64,000 nt of DNA, taken from positions 556,851-620,850 of the forward strand of contig NZ_VOUX01000003.1 of assembly GCF_008011855.1 (NCBI RefSeq), written 5' to 3'. The position numbers were made by a program, and so were the translations under genes. Below are positions 29,227 to 41,454 of the stretch, one piece after another. Under the pieces are notes generated by a model, which had not been told where the DNA came from, did not search any database, and worked only from the letters and a program-made list of their open reading frames with translations. This DNA is from Serratia bockelmannii (GTDB lineage: Bacteria > Pseudomonadota > Gammaproteobacteria > Enterobacterales > Enterobacteriaceae). Within the stretch, counting starts at the first letter, position 1. Every line of letters begins with the position of its first letter.

Positions 29227-30582
29227 ATGGTCAGCGTGCTTTGGAACCTGGTGGCGTTTCTGATTGCGCTCGGTATCTTGATTACCGTGCATGAGTTCGG
29301 ACACTTTTGGGTTGCCCGTCGTTGCGGCGTGCGCGTTGAACGCTTTTCCATCGGCTTCGGCCGGGCGCTGTGGCGCCGTACCGATCGCCAGGGCACCGAG
29401 TACGTCATCGCCTTGATCCCGCTTGGCGGTTACGTGAAGATGCTGGACGAGCGCGTGGAGTCGGTGGCGCCGGAAATGCGCCATCAGGCCTTTAACAACA
29501 AAACCGTCTGGCAGCGCGCGGCCATCATCAGCGCTGGCCCCATCGCCAACTTCCTGTTTGCTATCCTTGCCTATTGGCTGGTGTTCATCATCGGCGTGCC
29601 GAGTTTCCGCCCGGTGATCGGCGAAATCGCGCCGCAATCCATCGCCGCCAAGGCCGAAATTTCGTCTGGCATGGAACTAAAGTCGGTTGACGGCATCGAA
29701 ACGCCTGATTGGGAATCAGTTCGTCTGGCGCTGGTGGCGAAGATTGGCGATGCGCAAACCGAAGTCGGCGTCGCGCCGTTCGGCTCTTCGCAGGTGGTGA
29801 CCAAAACCCTGGATTTGCGCCAGTGGAACTTTGAACCGGACAAGCAGGATCCCGTTGTCGCGCTGGGCATTATGCCGCGCGGCCCGCAGATCGAATCCGT
29901 GTTGGCGGAAGTGCAGCCTAACTCGGCGGCGCAAAAGGCGGGTTTACAAGCGGGGGACAGGATCGTTAAAGTCGATGGTCAGCCGTTGGGTCGTTGGCAG
30001 ACGCTGGTGAAGCGTATCCACGATGGCCCGGGGCAGCCGCTGGCTTTGGAGATTGAAAGAAACGGCGCCCCCTTGTCTTTGACGCTGATACCGGATACAA
30101 AGCCGGTGGGAAAAGACAAATCGGTGGGGTTTGCAGGCATCATTCCAAAGGTGCTGCCGCTGCCTGAAGAGTATAAGACGATTCGCCAGTATGGACCGTT
30201 CCCGGCGCTGTATCAGGCCGGCGACAAGACCTGGCAGCTGATGCGGCTGACGGTCAACATGCTGGGCAAATTAATAACCGGTGATGTAAAGCTGAACAAC
30301 CTGAGTGGCCCGATCTCGATTGCACAGGGAGCTGGGGCGTCAGCCGGAGTCGGATTCGTGTATTATCTGATGTTCCTGGCGTTGATTAGCGTCAACCTGG
30401 GGATCATCAACCTGTTCCCATTACCGGTGTTAGATGGTGGGCATCTCCTCTTCCTGGCGATAGAAAAGCTGAAGGGTGGGCCGGTTTCCGAGCGAGTACA
30501 GGACTACAGCTACCGCATAGGTTCGATCGTGCTGGTGTTGTTGATGGGTCTTGCACTTTTCAATGATTTTTCCCGCCTCTAG
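29227..30582 (+). CDS. rseP: Site-2 intramembrane zinc metalloprotease RseP
   Basis: A protease of about 451 residues in the inner membrane that makes the second cut in anti-sigma factor RseA, releasing sigma-E in the envelope stress response; it also clears signal-peptide remnants. The zinc motif HEFGH is at about residues 22-26 in helix 1, two tandem PDZ domains occupy roughly 110-310, and the LDGGH motif with the third zinc ligand lies near the C terminus. Two adjacent ATGs occur; I took the second on ribosome-site spacing, and the first (29224) is possible. Confidence 0.96.
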   Translation: MVSVLWNLVAFLIALGILITVHEFGHFWVARRCGVRVERFSIGFGRALWRRTDRQGTEYVIALIPLGGYVKMLDERVESVAPEMRHQAFNNKTVWQRAAIISAGPIANFLFAILAYWLVFIIGVPSFRPVIGEIAPQSIAAKAEISSGMELKSVDGIETPDWESVRLALVAKIGDAQTEVGVAPFGSSQVVTKTLDLRQWNFEPDKQDPVVALGIMPRGPQIESVLAEVQPNSAAQKAGLQAGDRIVKVDGQPLGRWQTLVKRIHDGPGQPLALEIERNGAPLSLTLIPDTKPVGKDKSVGFAGIIPKVLPLPEEYKTIRQYGPFPALYQAGDKTWQLMRLTVNMLGKLITGDVKLNNLSGPISIAQGAGASAGVGFVYYLMFLALISVNLGIINLFPLPVLDGGHLLFLAIEKLKGGPVSERVQDYSYRIGSIVLVLLMGLALFNDFSRL

Positions 30583-30617
30583 GGGCGGGGATAGGTTAGG
30601 AAGAACGCATAACAACG

Positions 30618-33044
30618 ATGGCGATGAAAAAGTTGCTCATAGCGTCGCTGCTGTTTGGCAGCGCCACCGTATACGGTGCAGACGGGTTCGTAGTGAAAGA
30701 CATTCATTTCGAAGGCCTGCAGCGAGTTGCCGTCGGTGCGGCGTTACTCAACATGCCGGTTCGCGTCGGCGATACCGTCACTGACGATGACATCAGTAAT
30801 ACCATTCGTGCCTTGTTTGCCACCGGCAACTTCGAGGACGTGCGCGTACTGCGCGATGGTAATACCTTGATCGTGCAGGTGAAGGAACGTCCTACCATCG
30901 CCAGCATCACTTTCTCCGGCAACAAGTCGGTGAAAGATGACATGCTCAAGCAGAACCTGGAAGCCTCCGGCGTCCGGGTGGGCGAGGCGCTCGACCGCAC
31001 CACGATCTCCAGCATTGAAAAAGGGCTGGAAGACTTCTACTACAGCGTCGGTAAATACAGCGCCTCGGTGAAAGCCGTAGTCACGCCGTTGCCGCGCAAC
31101 CGTGTCGACCTGAAACTGGTGTTCACGGAAGGGGTCTCCGCCAAGATTCAACAAATCAACATCGTCGGCAACCATGCTTTCACCAACGACGAACTGATCT
31201 CACGCTTCCAACTGCGTGACGAAGTGCCGTGGTGGAACCTGGTCGGCGACCGCAAATACCAGAAGCAGAAACTGGCGGGCGATCTCGAAACCCTGCGCAG
31301 CTTCTATCTGGATCGCGGCTATGCCCGCTTCAACATCGATTCTACCCAGGTGAGCCTGACGCCGGATAAAAAAGGCATCTACATCACCATCAACATCACC
31401 GAAGGCGAGCAGTACAAGCTTTCCGATGTTGTCGTGAATGGCAACCTGGCCGGCCACTCGGCGGAAGTCGCTCAGATCACCAAAATTGAGCCAGGCGAGC
31501 TGTACAACGGCAGCAAGGTGACCAAAATGGAAGACAACATCAAAACGATGTTGGGCCGTTATGGTTACGCCTACCCGCGCGTCGGCACTCAGCCTGAGAT
31601 CAACGACGCGGATAAAACCGTCAAGCTGCACGTCAACGTTGACGCGGGCAACCGCTTCTACGTGCGTCGCATCAAGTTCGAAGGTAACGACACCAGCAAG
31701 GATTCCGTACTGCGTCGCGAAATGCGCCAGATGGAAGGCGCCTGGCTCGGCAACGAGCAGGTCGAGCAGGGTAAAGAGCGTCTGAACCGTCTGGGCTATT
31801 TCGAAACGGTTGACGTGGAAACCCAGCGCGTGCCGGGCACCGCCGATCAGGTCGACGTAACCTATAAGGTAAAAGAACGCAACACCGGTACCTTTAACTT
31901 CGGCGTCGGTTACGGCACCGAGAGCGGCGTCAGCTTCCAGGCCGGCGTGCAGCAGGATAACTGGTTGGGTACCGGCTACTCGGTCGGCATCAGCGGCACC
32001 AAGAACGACTACCAGACCTATACCGAACTGTCGGTCACCAACCCGTACTTCACCGTTGACGGTGTGAGCCTGGGCGGCCGCATCTTCTACAACGACTTTA
32101 AGGCGGATGACGCGGATCTGTCGGACTATACCAACAAGAGTTACGGTATCGACGGCACGCTGGGCTTCCCGATCAACGAAAACAACTCGTTGCGCACCGG
32201 CCTGGGCTACGTCCACAACGGTCTGTCGAACATGCAGCCGCAGATCGCCATGTGGCGTTACCTCGACTCGATGGGCGTGGATGCGAACAAGACCGACCGC
32301 GCCAGCTACTCGACGGACGACTTTACGCTGAACCTGGGCTGGACCTATAACAACCTGGACCGCGGCTACTTCCCGACCTCGGGTAACCGCACCACGTTGA
32401 ACGGCAAGGTCACCATTCCGGGCTCGGACAACGAATACTACAAGGTGACGCTGGACAGCGTACAGTACGTGCCGATCAACGACGACCGCACCTGGGTGCT
32501 GTTGGGTCGCGGTCGTCTGGGTTACGCGGATGGGCTGGGCGGCAAGGAAATGCCGTTCTATGAGAACTTCTATGCCGGTGGTTCGAGCACCGTGCGCGGC
32601 TTCCAGTCCAACACCATTGGTCCGAAGGCGGTGTACTACAATTCCAACTCGTACCAGTGTCAGTTCAACGCCGGCAGCACGACCGATCGTCAGAGCATCT
32701 GTAGCTCGGATGACGCGGTAGGCGGTAACGCCATGGCGGTCGCCAGCCTGGAGCTGATCACCCCGACGCCGTTCATCAGCGAGAAATACGCCAACTCGGT
32801 GCGGACGTCGCTGTTCATCGATGCCGGTACCGTGTGGGACACCAAGTGGAAGAATACCAACGAAACGCTGATGTACGGCGTGCCGGACTACAGTAAAGCC
32901 AGTAATATTCGTTCTTCCGCCGGTATCGCGCTGCAGTGGATGTCGCCACTGGGGCCGTTGGTGTTCTCTTACGCCAACCCGATCAAGAAATACGAAGGCG
33001 ACAAGTCCGAACAGTTCCAGTTTAACATCGGTAAGACCTGGTAA
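30618..33044 (+). CDS. bamA: Outer membrane protein assembly factor BamA
   Basis: An 808-residue Omp85 protein, the core of the BAM complex that folds beta-barrels into the outer membrane. A signal peptide ([21 protein letters not shown]) is followed by five POTRA domains (about residues 21-420) and a 16-strand barrel. The lid-loop motif VRGF is seen in [12 protein letters not shown], and the protein ends FNIGKTW with the C-terminal aromatic signal. Surface-loop sequences (for example [17 protein letters not shown] with two cysteines bracketing loop 6) differ from E. coli, as is usual for exposed loops. Confidence 0.98.
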   Translation: MAMKKLLIASLLFGSATVYGADGFVVKDIHFEGLQRVAVGAALLNMPVRVGDTVTDDDISNTIRALFATGNFEDVRVLRDGNTLIVQVKERPTIASITFSGNKSVKDDMLKQNLEASGVRVGEALDRTTISSIEKGLEDFYYSVGKYSASVKAVVTPLPRNRVDLKLVFTEGVSAKIQQINIVGNHAFTNDELISRFQLRDEVPWWNLVGDRKYQKQKLAGDLETLRSFYLDRGYARFNIDSTQVSLTPDKKGIYITINITEGEQYKLSDVVVNGNLAGHSAEVAQITKIEPGELYNGSKVTKMEDNIKTMLGRYGYAYPRVGTQPEINDADKTVKLHVNVDAGNRFYVRRIKFEGNDTSKDSVLRREMRQMEGAWLGNEQVEQGKERLNRLGYFETVDVETQRVPGTADQVDVTYKVKERNTGTFNFGVGYGTESGVSFQAGVQQDNWLGTGYSVGISGTKNDYQTYTELSVTNPYFTVDGVSLGGRIFYNDFKADDADLSDYTNKSYGIDGTLGFPINENNSLRTGLGYVHNGLSNMQPQIAMWRYLDSMGVDANKTDRASYSTDDFTLNLGWTYNNLDRGYFPTSGNRTTLNGKVTIPGSDNEYYKVTLDSVQYVPINDDRTWVLLGRGRLGYADGLGGKEMPFYENFYAGGSSTVRGFQSNTIGPKAVYYNSNSYQCQFNAGSTTDRQSICSSDDAVGGNAMAVASLELITPTPFISEKYANSVRTSLFIDAGTVWDTKWKNTNETLMYGVPDYSKASNIRSSAGIALQWMSPLGPLVFSYANPIKKYEGDKSEQFQFNIGKTW

Positions 33045-33200
33045 CGGGTCTCGCCTCTGGGCATAACAGTTATTAAGAATCGCAATGGCCAGGCGCCCGC
33101 CGGCAGAGGGAGATGATTCTCATTGTTTGGTGGGACAAGTCTGGCAAATTGTGTACTTCAGTGTCATATGACACAAATGGGTGATGGTAAGGAGTTTATA

Positions 33201-33698
33201 GTGAAAAAGTGGTTGTGTGCCGCAGGCCTCGGTTTAGCAATGGCTGCTTCAGCTGGCGTTCAGGCAGCAGATAAGATCGCTGTCGTTAACGTCTCCAGCA
33301 TTTTCCAACAGCTGCCGGCCCGCGAAACGGTCGCTAAACAGCTGGAAAACGAGTTTAAAGGCCGTGCAAGCGAACTCCAGAACATGGAACGTAGCCTGCA
33401 GACCAAAATGCAGCGTCTGCAGCGTGACGGCGCTACCATGAAAGCCAGCGATCGCAGCAAGTTGGAAAAAGACGTGATGGCGCAGCGCGAGCAGTTCTCT
33501 CAGAAAGCGCAGGCTTTCGAGCAGGACAACCGTCGTCGCCAGATGGAAGAGCGTAACAAGATCCTGAGCCGCATTCAGGACGCGGTGAAATCTGTCGCCA
33601 GCAAAGGCGGTTATGACGTGGTGATCGACGCCAACGCCGTTGCCTATGCAGACTCTTCCAAAGATATCACTGCTGACGTGCTGAAACAGGTTAAATAA
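33201..33698 (+). CDS. skp: Periplasmic chaperone Skp
   Basis: A 165-residue trimeric jellyfish-shaped chaperone that holds unfolded outer-membrane proteins in transit to BamA. A signal peptide ([20 protein letters not shown] to QA-A) is followed by two long amphipathic helices rich in Q, R, E and K (residues about 45-130) that form the tentacles, and a short body strand [11 protein letters not shown]. The start is GTG at 33201 behind AAGGAG; upstream ATGs would prepend sequence that breaks the signal peptide. Three bases before lpxD. Confidence 0.96.
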   Translation: MKKWLCAAGLGLAMAASAGVQAADKIAVVNVSSIFQQLPARETVAKQLENEFKGRASELQNMERSLQTKMQRLQRDGATMKASDRSKLEKDVMAQREQFSQKAQAFEQDNRRRQMEERNKILSRIQDAVKSVASKGGYDVVIDANAVAYADSSKDITADVLKQVK

Positions 33699-33701
33699 CA
33701 C

Positions 33702-34724
33702 ATGCTTTCAATTCGACTGGCTGATTTAGCGCAGCAGTTGGATGCACAATTGCACGGTGATGGCGATCTCGTCATCACCGGCATTGCTTCTATGCATTCG
33801 GCACAGCCTGGCCAAATCACGTTTTTGTCAAACAGCCGCTATCAAGAGCAGCTGTCTTCCTGCCAGGCAAGCGCCGTGGTGCTTACCGAAGCGGATTTAC
33901 CACACTGCCGTGCTGCGGCGCTGGTGGTTAAGAACCCTTACCTGACCTATGCGCGCATGGCGCAGCTGATGGACACTACGCCGTCGCCGGCCCAGGATAT
34001 CGCGCCAAGCGCGGTGATCTCACCTGAAGCGCAGCTGGGGCAGAACGTCGCCATTGGGGCGAACGCGGTGATCGAGTCGGGTGCGGTGCTTGGCGATAAC
34101 GTGGTTATCGGCCCGGGCTGCTTCATCGGCAAACATGCACGCATCGGCGCGGGAACGCGTCTGTGGGCGAACGTCACGATTTATCATGCGGTCGAAATCG
34201 GCCAGCGTTGCCTGATCCAGTCGGGCACCGTGATCGGCGCAGACGGTTTCGGCTATGCGAATGAGCGCGGCGAGTGGATCAAAATCCCTCAGTTGGGCAC
34301 GGTGATTATCGGCGATCGCGTCGAAATCGGCGCTTGCACCACCATTGACCGCGGCGCTTTGGATAACACCCAAATCGGGAATGGTGTTATCATCGACAAC
34401 CAATGCCAGATTGCACATAACGTCGTGATTGGCGACAATACCGCCGTCGCCGGCGGTGTGATCATGGCCGGCAGCCTGAAAATCGGCCGCTACTGCCAGA
34501 TTGGCGGTGCCAGCGTGATCAACGGTCACATGGAAATTGCCGACAAGGTGGTTGTCACCGGAATGGGAATGGTTATGCGACCAATCACCGAACCTGGGGT
34601 ATACTCTTCGGGCATTCCGTTGCAGCCTAACAAGGTTTGGCGTAAAACCGCTGCGTTGGTGATGAATATCGATGAGATCAGCAAACGCTTGAAAGCTGTC
34701 GAACGTAAAGTCGGAAAAGACTAA
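33702..34724 (+). CDS. lpxD: UDP-3-O-(3-hydroxyacyl)glucosamine N-acyltransferase LpxD
   Basis: A 340-residue trimeric acyltransferase that adds the second hydroxyacyl chain in lipid A synthesis (third committed step). An N-terminal uridine-binding domain ([19 protein letters not shown]) leads into a long left-handed beta-helix of hexapeptide repeats, with the catalytic histidine in [18 protein letters not shown], and a C-terminal helix that binds acyl carrier protein. E. coli length is 341. Co-transcribed with skp. Confidence 0.97.
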   Translation: MLSIRLADLAQQLDAQLHGDGDLVITGIASMHSAQPGQITFLSNSRYQEQLSSCQASAVVLTEADLPHCRAAALVVKNPYLTYARMAQLMDTTPSPAQDIAPSAVISPEAQLGQNVAIGANAVIESGAVLGDNVVIGPGCFIGKHARIGAGTRLWANVTIYHAVEIGQRCLIQSGTVIGADGFGYANERGEWIKIPQLGTVIIGDRVEIGACTTIDRGALDNTQIGNGVIIDNQCQIAHNVVIGDNTAVAGGVIMAGSLKIGRYCQIGGASVINGHMEIADKVVVTGMGMVMRPITEPGVYSSGIPLQPNKVWRKTAALVMNIDEISKRLKAVERKVGKD

Positions 34725-34885
34725 TCATTGCCGCCCGCCCCTAGCGGGTACAAAACGAAACGCGTTGGTCGTGAGACCAAAAGCGCAAAGAGATGTTAAT
34801 TTGCGGCCTGCATGATGATCTCCTTTTGGGGTCAGCGCAGGCCGTGTTGTTGATGCCATCAGTTTTTAGAGACAGGAAGAGTATT

Positions 34886-35341
34886 TTGACTACTGACACT
34901 CATACTCTGGATATTGCAGAAATTTTGGATCTGCTTCCTCACCGTTACCCGTTCTTGCTGGTCGACCGCGTCCTCGAGTTTGAAGAGCACAAATATCTGC
35001 GTGCGGTGAAGAACGTATCGGTGAACGAACCGTTTTTCCAGGGCCACTTCCCTGGCAAACCGATTTTCCCAGGCGTATTGATCCTGGAAGCCATGGCGCA
35101 GGCCACCGGTATCCTGGCGTTTAAAAGCGTCGGTAAACTGGAGCCGGGCGAGCTGTATTACTTCGCCGGTATCGACGAAGCACGCTTCAAGCGCCCTGTG
35201 GTGCCAGGCGATCAGATGGTCATGGAAGTCACCTTCGAGAAAACTCGCCGCGGTCTGACTCGCTTCAAAGGCGTAGCGACCGTTGACGGTAAAATTGTCT
35301 GCGAAGCAACCATGATGTGTGCCCGCAGCCGGGAGGCTTAA
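34886..35341 (+). CDS. fabZ: 3-hydroxyacyl-[acyl-carrier-protein] dehydratase FabZ
   Basis: A 151-residue hot-dog-fold dehydratase of fatty-acid elongation. It balances 3-hydroxymyristoyl-ACP between phospholipid and lipid A synthesis. The catalytic motif [20 protein letters not shown] is intact. The start is TTG at 34886 behind ACAGGAAG, giving [19 protein letters not shown] and the exact E. coli length; a frame open from 34793 contains no plausible ribosome site. The 161-base gap to lpxD holds two inverted repeats but no gene. Confidence 0.96.
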   Translation: MTTDTHTLDIAEILDLLPHRYPFLLVDRVLEFEEHKYLRAVKNVSVNEPFFQGHFPGKPIFPGVLILEAMAQATGILAFKSVGKLEPGELYYFAGIDEARFKRPVVPGDQMVMEVTFEKTRRGLTRFKGVATVDGKIVCEATMMCARSREA

Positions 35342-35344
35342 TCC

Positions 35345-36133
35345 GTGATTGACCAAACCGCCTTTATCCATCCTAGCGCGATAGTCGAAGAGGGCGCCGT
35401 GATCGGCGCCAACGTGCATATCGGCCCTTTCTGCTACGTCGGCTCCCAGGTGGAAATCGGCGCCGGCACGGTGCTGAAATCCCACGTGGTGGTGAACGGT
35501 ATTACCAAGATTGGCTGCGATAACCAGATTTATCAGTTCGCTTCCATCGGTGAAGTGAACCAGGATCTGAAATACGCAGGCGAACCGACGCGCGTTGAAG
35601 TGGGCGATCGCAACCGCATCCGCGAAAGCGTCACCATTCACCGCGGCACCGCGCAGGGCACCGGCCTGACCAAAGTGGGCAACGACAACCTGCTGATGGT
35701 CAACGTGCACGTTGCCCACGACTGCGTGGTCGGCAACGCTTGCGTGCTGGCCAACAATGCTACGCTCGCAGGGCACGTGGAAATCGACGATCACGCCATT
35801 ATCGGCGGCATGACGGCGATCCACCAGTTCTGCATTATCGGTGCGCATGTGATGGTAGGCGGTTGTTCCGGCGTCGCTCAGGACGTGCCTCCATTCGTCA
35901 TCGCTCAGGGCAACCACGCGACGCCATTTGGCGTCAACGCGGTCGGCCTGAAGCGCCGCGGTTTTGATAAGGATGAAATGCAGGCGATCCGCAACGCCTA
36001 CAAAATCCTGTATCGCAGTGAAAAAACGCTGGATGAAGCGAAGGCGGAAATCGAAGCCCTGGCCAAAGAGCAGCCGGTGGTGCAGCAGTACCTCGATTTC
36101 TTCACCCGTTCCACCCGCGGCATCATTCGCTGA
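35345..36133 (+). CDS. lpxA: UDP-N-acetylglucosamine 3-O-acyltransferase LpxA
   Basis: A 262-residue trimeric left-handed beta-helix enzyme for the first step of lipid A synthesis, using 3-hydroxymyristoyl-ACP. The catalytic base is in [11 protein letters not shown], and [20 protein letters not shown] and the C-terminal helical domain are intact. It starts at GTG three bases after the fabZ stop, so translation is probably coupled. Same length as E. coli. Confidence 0.97.
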   Translation: MIDQTAFIHPSAIVEEGAVIGANVHIGPFCYVGSQVEIGAGTVLKSHVVVNGITKIGCDNQIYQFASIGEVNQDLKYAGEPTRVEVGDRNRIRESVTIHRGTAQGTGLTKVGNDNLLMVNVHVAHDCVVGNACVLANNATLAGHVEIDDHAIIGGMTAIHQFCIIGAHVMVGGCSGVAQDVPPFVIAQGNHATPFGVNAVGLKRRGFDKDEMQAIRNAYKILYRSEKTLDEAKAEIEALAKEQPVVQQYLDFFTRSTRGIIR

Positions 36134-36136
36134 GCT

Positions 36137-37285
36137 ATGTCGAATCGTCCATTGACTATCGGACTGGTCGCCGGAGAAACCTCCGGTGACATTCTCGGCG
36201 CCGGTTTGATCCGCGCGCTCAAGGCGCAGATCCCCGACGCGCGTTTCGTTGGCGTCGCCGGCCCGCTGATGCAGGCCGAAGGCTGCGAAGCCTGGTACGA
36301 AATGGAAGAGCTGGCGGTCATGGGCGTGGTGGAAGTGCTCGAACGCTTGCCACGCCTGTTGAAGATCCGCAAGGATCTCACCCGCCGCTTCGGCGAACTG
36401 CGGCCGGACGTGTTTGTCGGCATCGACGCACCGGACTTCAACATCACGCTGGAAGGTCGCCTCAAGCAGCGCGGCATCCGCACCATTCACTACGTCAGCC
36501 CTTCCGTGTGGGCCTGGCGGCAAAAGCGCGTTTTCAAAATTGGCAAAGCCACCGATTTGGTGCTGGCCTTTCTCCCTTTCGAAAAAGCATTTTACGATCG
36601 TTTCAACGTCCCTTGCCGGTTTATCGGCCACACCATGGCGGACGCCATGCCGCTGCAGCCCGATCGGTTGGCGGCGCGCGCTCAGCTTGGCATCGCTCCG
36701 CAGGCGCGCTGTTTGGCCTTGCTGCCGGGCAGCCGCGGCGCCGAAGTCGAGATGCTGAGCGCCGACTTCCTCAAAACCGCGCAGCTGCTGCGCACGCGTT
36801 ATCCCGAGCTGGAAGTGGTGGTGCCGCTGGTTAACGCCAAACGGCGCGAGCAGTTTGAGCGCATCAAGGCCGAGGTTGCGCCGGATCTGACGGTACATCT
36901 GCTGAACGGCCAGGGGCGCGAGGCGATGATCGCCAGCGACGCGGCGCTGCTGGCGTCCGGCACCGCGGCGCTGGAGTGCATGCTGGCCAAGTGCCCGATG
37001 GTGGTGGGCTATCGCATGAAGCCGTTCACTTTCTGGTTGGCGCAGAAGCTGGTGAAAACGCCTTATGTCTCGCTGCCGAATCTGCTGGCGGGGCGGGAGA
37101 TCGTCACCGAACTGCTGCAGCATGACTGCGTCCCGGACAAACTGGCCGCCGCCGTGATGCCGTTGCTGGAAGAGAGCCCGGAAACCGACGCACTGAAACA
37201 AACTTTCCTTACCTTGCACCAAAGCATTCGTTGCGGTGCGGACGAACAGGCCGCTCAGGCTGTGTTGGAGCTGGCGAAAGCATGA
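36137..37285 (+). CDS. lpxB: Lipid-A-disaccharide synthase LpxB
   Basis: A 382-residue peripheral membrane glycosyltransferase (GT19) that joins UDP-diacylglucosamine and lipid X to the disaccharide core of lipid A. It begins [20 protein letters not shown], has [14 protein letters not shown] and [13 protein letters not shown] in the donor half, and [22 protein letters not shown] near the nucleotide site. Three bases after lpxA; its stop overlaps the rnhB start by four bases (ATGA). Confidence 0.97.
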   Translation: MSNRPLTIGLVAGETSGDILGAGLIRALKAQIPDARFVGVAGPLMQAEGCEAWYEMEELAVMGVVEVLERLPRLLKIRKDLTRRFGELRPDVFVGIDAPDFNITLEGRLKQRGIRTIHYVSPSVWAWRQKRVFKIGKATDLVLAFLPFEKAFYDRFNVPCRFIGHTMADAMPLQPDRLAARAQLGIAPQARCLALLPGSRGAEVEMLSADFLKTAQLLRTRYPELEVVVPLVNAKRREQFERIKAEVAPDLTVHLLNGQGREAMIASDAALLASGTAALECMLAKCPMVVGYRMKPFTFWLAQKLVKTPYVSLPNLLAGREIVTELLQHDCVPDKLAAAVMPLLEESPETDALKQTFLTLHQSIRCGADEQAAQAVLELAKA

Positions 37286-37875
37286 TTGAACCCTTTATCT
37301 ATCCCGCTGCCACGCTGATTGCCGGTGTGGACGAAGTGGGCCGCGGCCCGTTGGTCGGCGCGGTGGTCACCGCTGCCGTGATCCTCGATCCGGCGCAGCC
37401 GATCGTCGGTCTGGCGGACTCCAAGAAACTCAGTGAAAAACGCCGCCTGGCGCTGTATGACGAAATCGTCGCCAAGGCGCTCTCCTGGAGCCTGGGGCGC
37501 GCCGAACCGGCGGAAATCGACCAGCTGAATATTTTGCACGCCACCATGTTGGCGATGCAGCGCGCGGTGGCCGGGTTGCATATCGCGCCGGACATGGTTT
37601 TAATCGACGGTAACCGTTGCCCGAACCTGCCGATGCGTTCGCAGGCGGTGGTGAAGGGCGACAGCCGTGTGGCGGAGATCAGCGCGGCGTCCATTCTGGC
37701 GAAGGTCACGCGCGATCGCGAAATGGCCGAGCTGGACAGCGAGTTCCCGGACTACGGTTTCGCGCAGCATAAAGGCTACCCGACCGCCCTCCACCTGGAG
37801 CGGCTGGCTGCGTTGGGCGCCACCGAGCATCATCGCCGCAGCTTCGCGCCGGTGAAAAGAGCGCTGGCGCTGTAG
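37282..37875 (+). CDS. rnhB: Ribonuclease HII
   Basis: A 197-residue endonuclease that nicks 5' of ribonucleotides in DNA and removes RNA from hybrids. The acidic site is visible in [15 protein letters not shown] (Asp and Glu), VLIDGNRC, and [16 protein letters not shown]. The true start is the ATG inside the lpxB stop; it gives [18 protein letters not shown] and the E. coli-like length (198). Operon position lpxB-rnhB-dnaE is conserved. A T-less inverted repeat GGGCTCAGC/GCTGAGCCC (37914-37934) lies in the gap before dnaE. Confidence 0.96.
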   Translation: MIEPFIYPAATLIAGVDEVGRGPLVGAVVTAAVILDPAQPIVGLADSKKLSEKRRLALYDEIVAKALSWSLGRAEPAEIDQLNILHATMLAMQRAVAGLHIAPDMVLIDGNRCPNLPMRSQAVVKGDSRVAEISAASILAKVTRDREMAELDSEFPDYGFAQHKGYPTALHLERLAALGATEHHRRSFAPVKRALAL

Positions 37876-37953
37876 TCTGCGGGCCTGACCGGGCTCGACG
37901 ATAGCATTAACCCGGGCTCAGCCTGCTGAGCCCCTTCAATCAGGTATCTGGAG

Positions 37954-40900
37954 ATGGCCGAACCTCGTTTTATTCACCTGCGCGTCCACAGTGACTACTC
38001 CATGATTGATGGATTGGCCAAGACGGCGCCGCTGGTGAAAAGAGCCGCCGCGTTAGCCATGCCTGCTCTGGCAATCACTGATTTCACCAACCTGTGCGGG
38101 CTGGTGAAGTTCTACGGCAGCGCGCACGGCGCCGGGATCAAACCGATCATCGGCGCGGATTTCCATGTGCAAAGCGATGAGCTGGGCGACGAACAGGCTC
38201 AGCTGACGGTGCTGGCCAGCAACAACGAAGGCTACCAGAACCTGACGCTGCTGATTTCCCGCGCCTATCAGCGTGGCTACGGCGCCGCCGGCCCGACCAT
38301 TGATCGCGACTGGCTGATTGAACATCGCGAAGGGCTGATCCTGCTTTCCGGCGCGCGTCAGGGCGACGTCGGCAAGTTCCTGCTGCGCGGTAACCAGGCG
38401 CAGGTGGATCAATGCCTGGACTTCTACCAACAGTATTTCCCGGACTGTTACTACCTGGAACTGATCCGCACCGGCCGCCCGGACGAAGAGAACTATCTGC
38501 ATGCGGCGGTGGCGCTGGCCACCGAGCGCGGTTTGCCGGTGGTGGCCACCAACGACGTGCGCTTCCTGGTGGAAGACGATTTTGACGCTCATGAAATTCG
38601 CGTCGCCATTCACGACGGTTTTACGCTGGACGATCCCAAGCGGCCACGCAACTACAGCCCGCAGCAATACATGCGCAGCGAAGACGAGATGTGCGAGCTG
38701 TTCGCCGACATCCCGGAAGCGCTGCTGAACAGCGTCGAGATCGCCAAGCGCTGTAACGTCACCATTCGCCTCGGCGAATACTTCCTGCCGCAGTTCCCAA
38801 CCGGCGATATGAGCACCGAGGACTTCCTGGTGCTCAAATCTAAAGAAGGGCTGGAAGAGCGTCTCGAGTTCCTGTTCCCCGATCCTGAAGTGCGCGCGCA
38901 GCGCCGCCCGGAATACGACGAGCGTCTGGACGTCGAGCTGAAGGTGATCAACCAGATGGGGTTCCCCGGCTACTTCCTGATCGTGATGGAGTTTATCCAG
39001 TGGTCGAAGGACAACAACGTGCCGGTGGGCCCAGGGCGCGGCTCCGGCGCCGGTTCTCTGGTGGCCTATGCGTTGAAAATCACCGACCTCGATCCGCTGG
39101 AATTCGACCTGCTGTTCGAACGCTTCCTGAACCCGGAACGTGTTTCGATGCCCGACTTCGACGTCGACTTCTGCATGGAGAAGCGCGACCAGGTGATCGA
39201 GCACGTGGCGGAGATGTACGGCCGCGAAGCGGTATCGCAGATCATCACCTTCGGGACCATGGCGGCGAAAGCGGTTATCCGCGACGTAGGCCGGGTGCTG
39301 GGGCACCCGTACGGCTTCGTCGATCGCATCTCCAAACTGGTGCCGCCGGATCCGGGCATGACGCTGGAGAAAGCCTTTGCCGCCGAACCGCAGCTGCCGG
39401 AGATTTACGAGGCCGATGAAGAGGTCAAGGCGCTGATCGACATGGCGCGCAAGCTGGAAGGGGTAACGCGCAACGCCGGTAAACACGCCGGGGGCGTGGT
39501 GATCGCGCCGACCAAGATCACCGACTTCGCGCCGCTGTACTGCGACGCCGAAGGGCACCATCCGGTGACCCAGTTCGACAAGAACGACGTGGAATATGCC
39601 GGGCTGGTGAAGTTCGACTTCCTCGGCCTGCGCACCCTGACCATCATCGACTGGGCGCTGGAAATGATCAACGCCCGGCGCGCCAAGACCGGGCTGGAAC
39701 CGATCGACATCGCCGCCATTCCGCTCGACGACAAGAAAAGCTTCGACATGCTGCAGCGCTCGGAAACCACGGCGGTGTTCCAGCTTGAATCGCGCGGCAT
39801 GAAAGATTTGATCAAACGCCTGAAGCCCGACTGCTTCGAAGACATGATCGCACTGGTGGCGCTGTTCCGTCCGGGGCCGCTGCAGTCAGGGATGGTGGAT
39901 AACTTCATCGACCGCAAGCATGGCCGCGAAGAGATCTCCTACCCGGACATTCAGTGGCAGCACGAGTCGCTCAAGCCGGTGCTGGAACCGACCTACGGCA
40001 TCATCCTGTATCAGGAACAGGTGATGCAGATTGCCCAGGTGTTGGCCGGCTACACCTTGGGTGGCGCGGATATGCTGCGTCGTGCGATGGGTAAAAAGAA
40101 CCCGGTCGAAATGGCCAAGCAGCGCGGCGGCTTTGAAGACGGCGCGAAATCGCGCGGCATCGACGGTGAACTGTCGGTGAAAATCTTCGACCTGGTGGAG
40201 AAATTCGCCGGTTACGGCTTCAACAAATCGCACTCCGCCGCCTATGCGCTGGTGTCGTATCAGACGTTGTGGCTGAAGGCGCACTATCCGGCCGAGTTTA
40301 TGGCGGCGGTCATGACCGCCGATATGGACAACACCGACAAAGTGGTGGGGCTGGTGGACGAATGTTGGCGCATGGGGCTGAAGATCCTGCCGCCGGACAT
40401 CAACAGTGGCCTGTATCACTTCCACGTCAACGACGACGGCGAGATCGTTTATGGCATCGGCGCGATCAAGGGCGTGGGGGAAGGGCCGATCGAGGCCATT
40501 ATCGAGGCGCGCAACGGCGGCGAACAAGGTTACTTCAAAGACCTGTTCGACCTGTGCGCGCGCTCTGACATCAAGAAACTGAACCGCCGCATTCTGGAAA
40601 AACTGATCATGTCCGGGGCGTTCGATCGCCTTGGGCCGCACCGCGCTGCGCTGATGAATTCGCTCGGCGACGCGTTGAAAGCGGCGGATCAGCATGCGAA
40701 AGCCGAAGCTATTGGCCAGGTGGATATGTTTGGCGTGCTGGCGGAAGCGCCGGAGCAGGTGGAGCAATCCTACGCCAATATCGCGCCCTGGCCGGAGCAG
40801 GTGGTGCTGGACGGTGAACGGGAGACGCTGGGGCTGTACCTGACTGGTCACCCGATCACCCAGTACCTGAAGGAAATCGAACGTTACGCCGGTGGCCAGC

Positions 40901-41442
40901 GTTTGAAAGACATGCACCCGACGGATCGGGGCAAAATGACTACCGCCGTCGGGTTGGTGGTCGCCGCGCGGGTCATGGTGACCAAGCGCGGCAACCGTAT
41001 CGGCATCTGCACGCTGGATGACCGTTCGGGCCGTCTGGAAGTGATGCTATTCACCGAAGCGCTAGAAAAATACCAGCATTTGTTGGAAAAAGACCGTATC
41101 CTTATCGCCAGTGGACAGGTCAGCTTTGATGACTTTAGCGGCGGGCTTAAAATGATGGCCCGCGAGGTAATGGACATCAGTGAAGCCCGGGAAAAATACG
41201 CTCGCGGGCTTGCTATCTCGCTGACTGACAGGCAAATTGATGACCAGCTTTTGAACCGTCTCCGTCAGTCGTTGGAACCCCATCGCTCGGGGACGATTCC
41301 AGTGCATCTCTACTATCAACGGGAAGATGCACGAGCCAAGCTGCGTTTTGGCGCAACCTGGCGCGTGACGCCCACCGACCGCTTGTTGATCGACTTGCGG
41401 ACGTTGGTAGGCAATGAGCAGGTGGACTTGGAATTTGACTAA
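37954..41442 (+). CDS. dnaE: DNA polymerase III alpha subunit
   Basis: The 1162-residue replicative polymerase subunit. In order: PHP domain ([15 protein letters not shown] to about residue 280), palm and thumb with catalytic Asp401 and Asp403 in PDFDVDFC, fingers ([20 protein letters not shown]), helix-hairpin-helix region, OB fold (about residues 990-1080) and a C-terminal domain that binds tau. E. coli DnaE is 1160 residues. accA starts 12 bases downstream, as in E. coli. Confidence 0.98.
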   Translation: MAEPRFIHLRVHSDYSMIDGLAKTAPLVKRAAALAMPALAITDFTNLCGLVKFYGSAHGAGIKPIIGADFHVQSDELGDEQAQLTVLASNNEGYQNLTLLISRAYQRGYGAAGPTIDRDWLIEHREGLILLSGARQGDVGKFLLRGNQAQVDQCLDFYQQYFPDCYYLELIRTGRPDEENYLHAAVALATERGLPVVATNDVRFLVEDDFDAHEIRVAIHDGFTLDDPKRPRNYSPQQYMRSEDEMCELFADIPEALLNSVEIAKRCNVTIRLGEYFLPQFPTGDMSTEDFLVLKSKEGLEERLEFLFPDPEVRAQRRPEYDERLDVELKVINQMGFPGYFLIVMEFIQWSKDNNVPVGPGRGSGAGSLVAYALKITDLDPLEFDLLFERFLNPERVSMPDFDVDFCMEKRDQVIEHVAEMYGREAVSQIITFGTMAAKAVIRDVGRVLGHPYGFVDRISKLVPPDPGMTLEKAFAAEPQLPEIYEADEEVKALIDMARKLEGVTRNAGKHAGGVVIAPTKITDFAPLYCDAEGHHPVTQFDKNDVEYAGLVKFDFLGLRTLTIIDWALEMINARRAKTGLEPIDIAAIPLDDKKSFDMLQRSETTAVFQLESRGMKDLIKRLKPDCFEDMIALVALFRPGPLQSGMVDNFIDRKHGREEISYPDIQWQHESLKPVLEPTYGIILYQEQVMQIAQVLAGYTLGGADMLRRAMGKKNPVEMAKQRGGFEDGAKSRGIDGELSVKIFDLVEKFAGYGFNKSHSAAYALVSYQTLWLKAHYPAEFMAAVMTADMDNTDKVVGLVDECWRMGLKILPPDINSGLYHFHVNDDGEIVYGIGAIKGVGEGPIEAIIEARNGGEQGYFKDLFDLCARSDIKKLNRRILEKLIMSGAFDRLGPHRAALMNSLGDALKAADQHAKAEAIGQVDMFGVLAEAPEQVEQSYANIAPWPEQVVLDGERETLGLYLTGHPITQYLKEIERYAGGQRLKDMHPTDRGKMTTAVGLVVAARVMVTKRGNRIGICTLDDRSGRLEVMLFTEALEKYQHLLEKDRILIASGQVSFDDFSGGLKMMAREVMDISEAREKYARGLAISLTDRQIDDQLLNRLRQSLEPHRSGTIPVHLYYQREDARAKLRFGATWRVTPTDRLLIDLRTLVGNEQVDLEFD

Positions 41443-41454
41443 AATAGGAATGCT

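Noticed and set aside
34800..34830. Minus-strand mini-ORF with AGGAG and ATG in the lpxD-fabZ gap
   Set aside because: It encodes only five residues and the ribosome-site match is better explained by chance within an inverted repeat.
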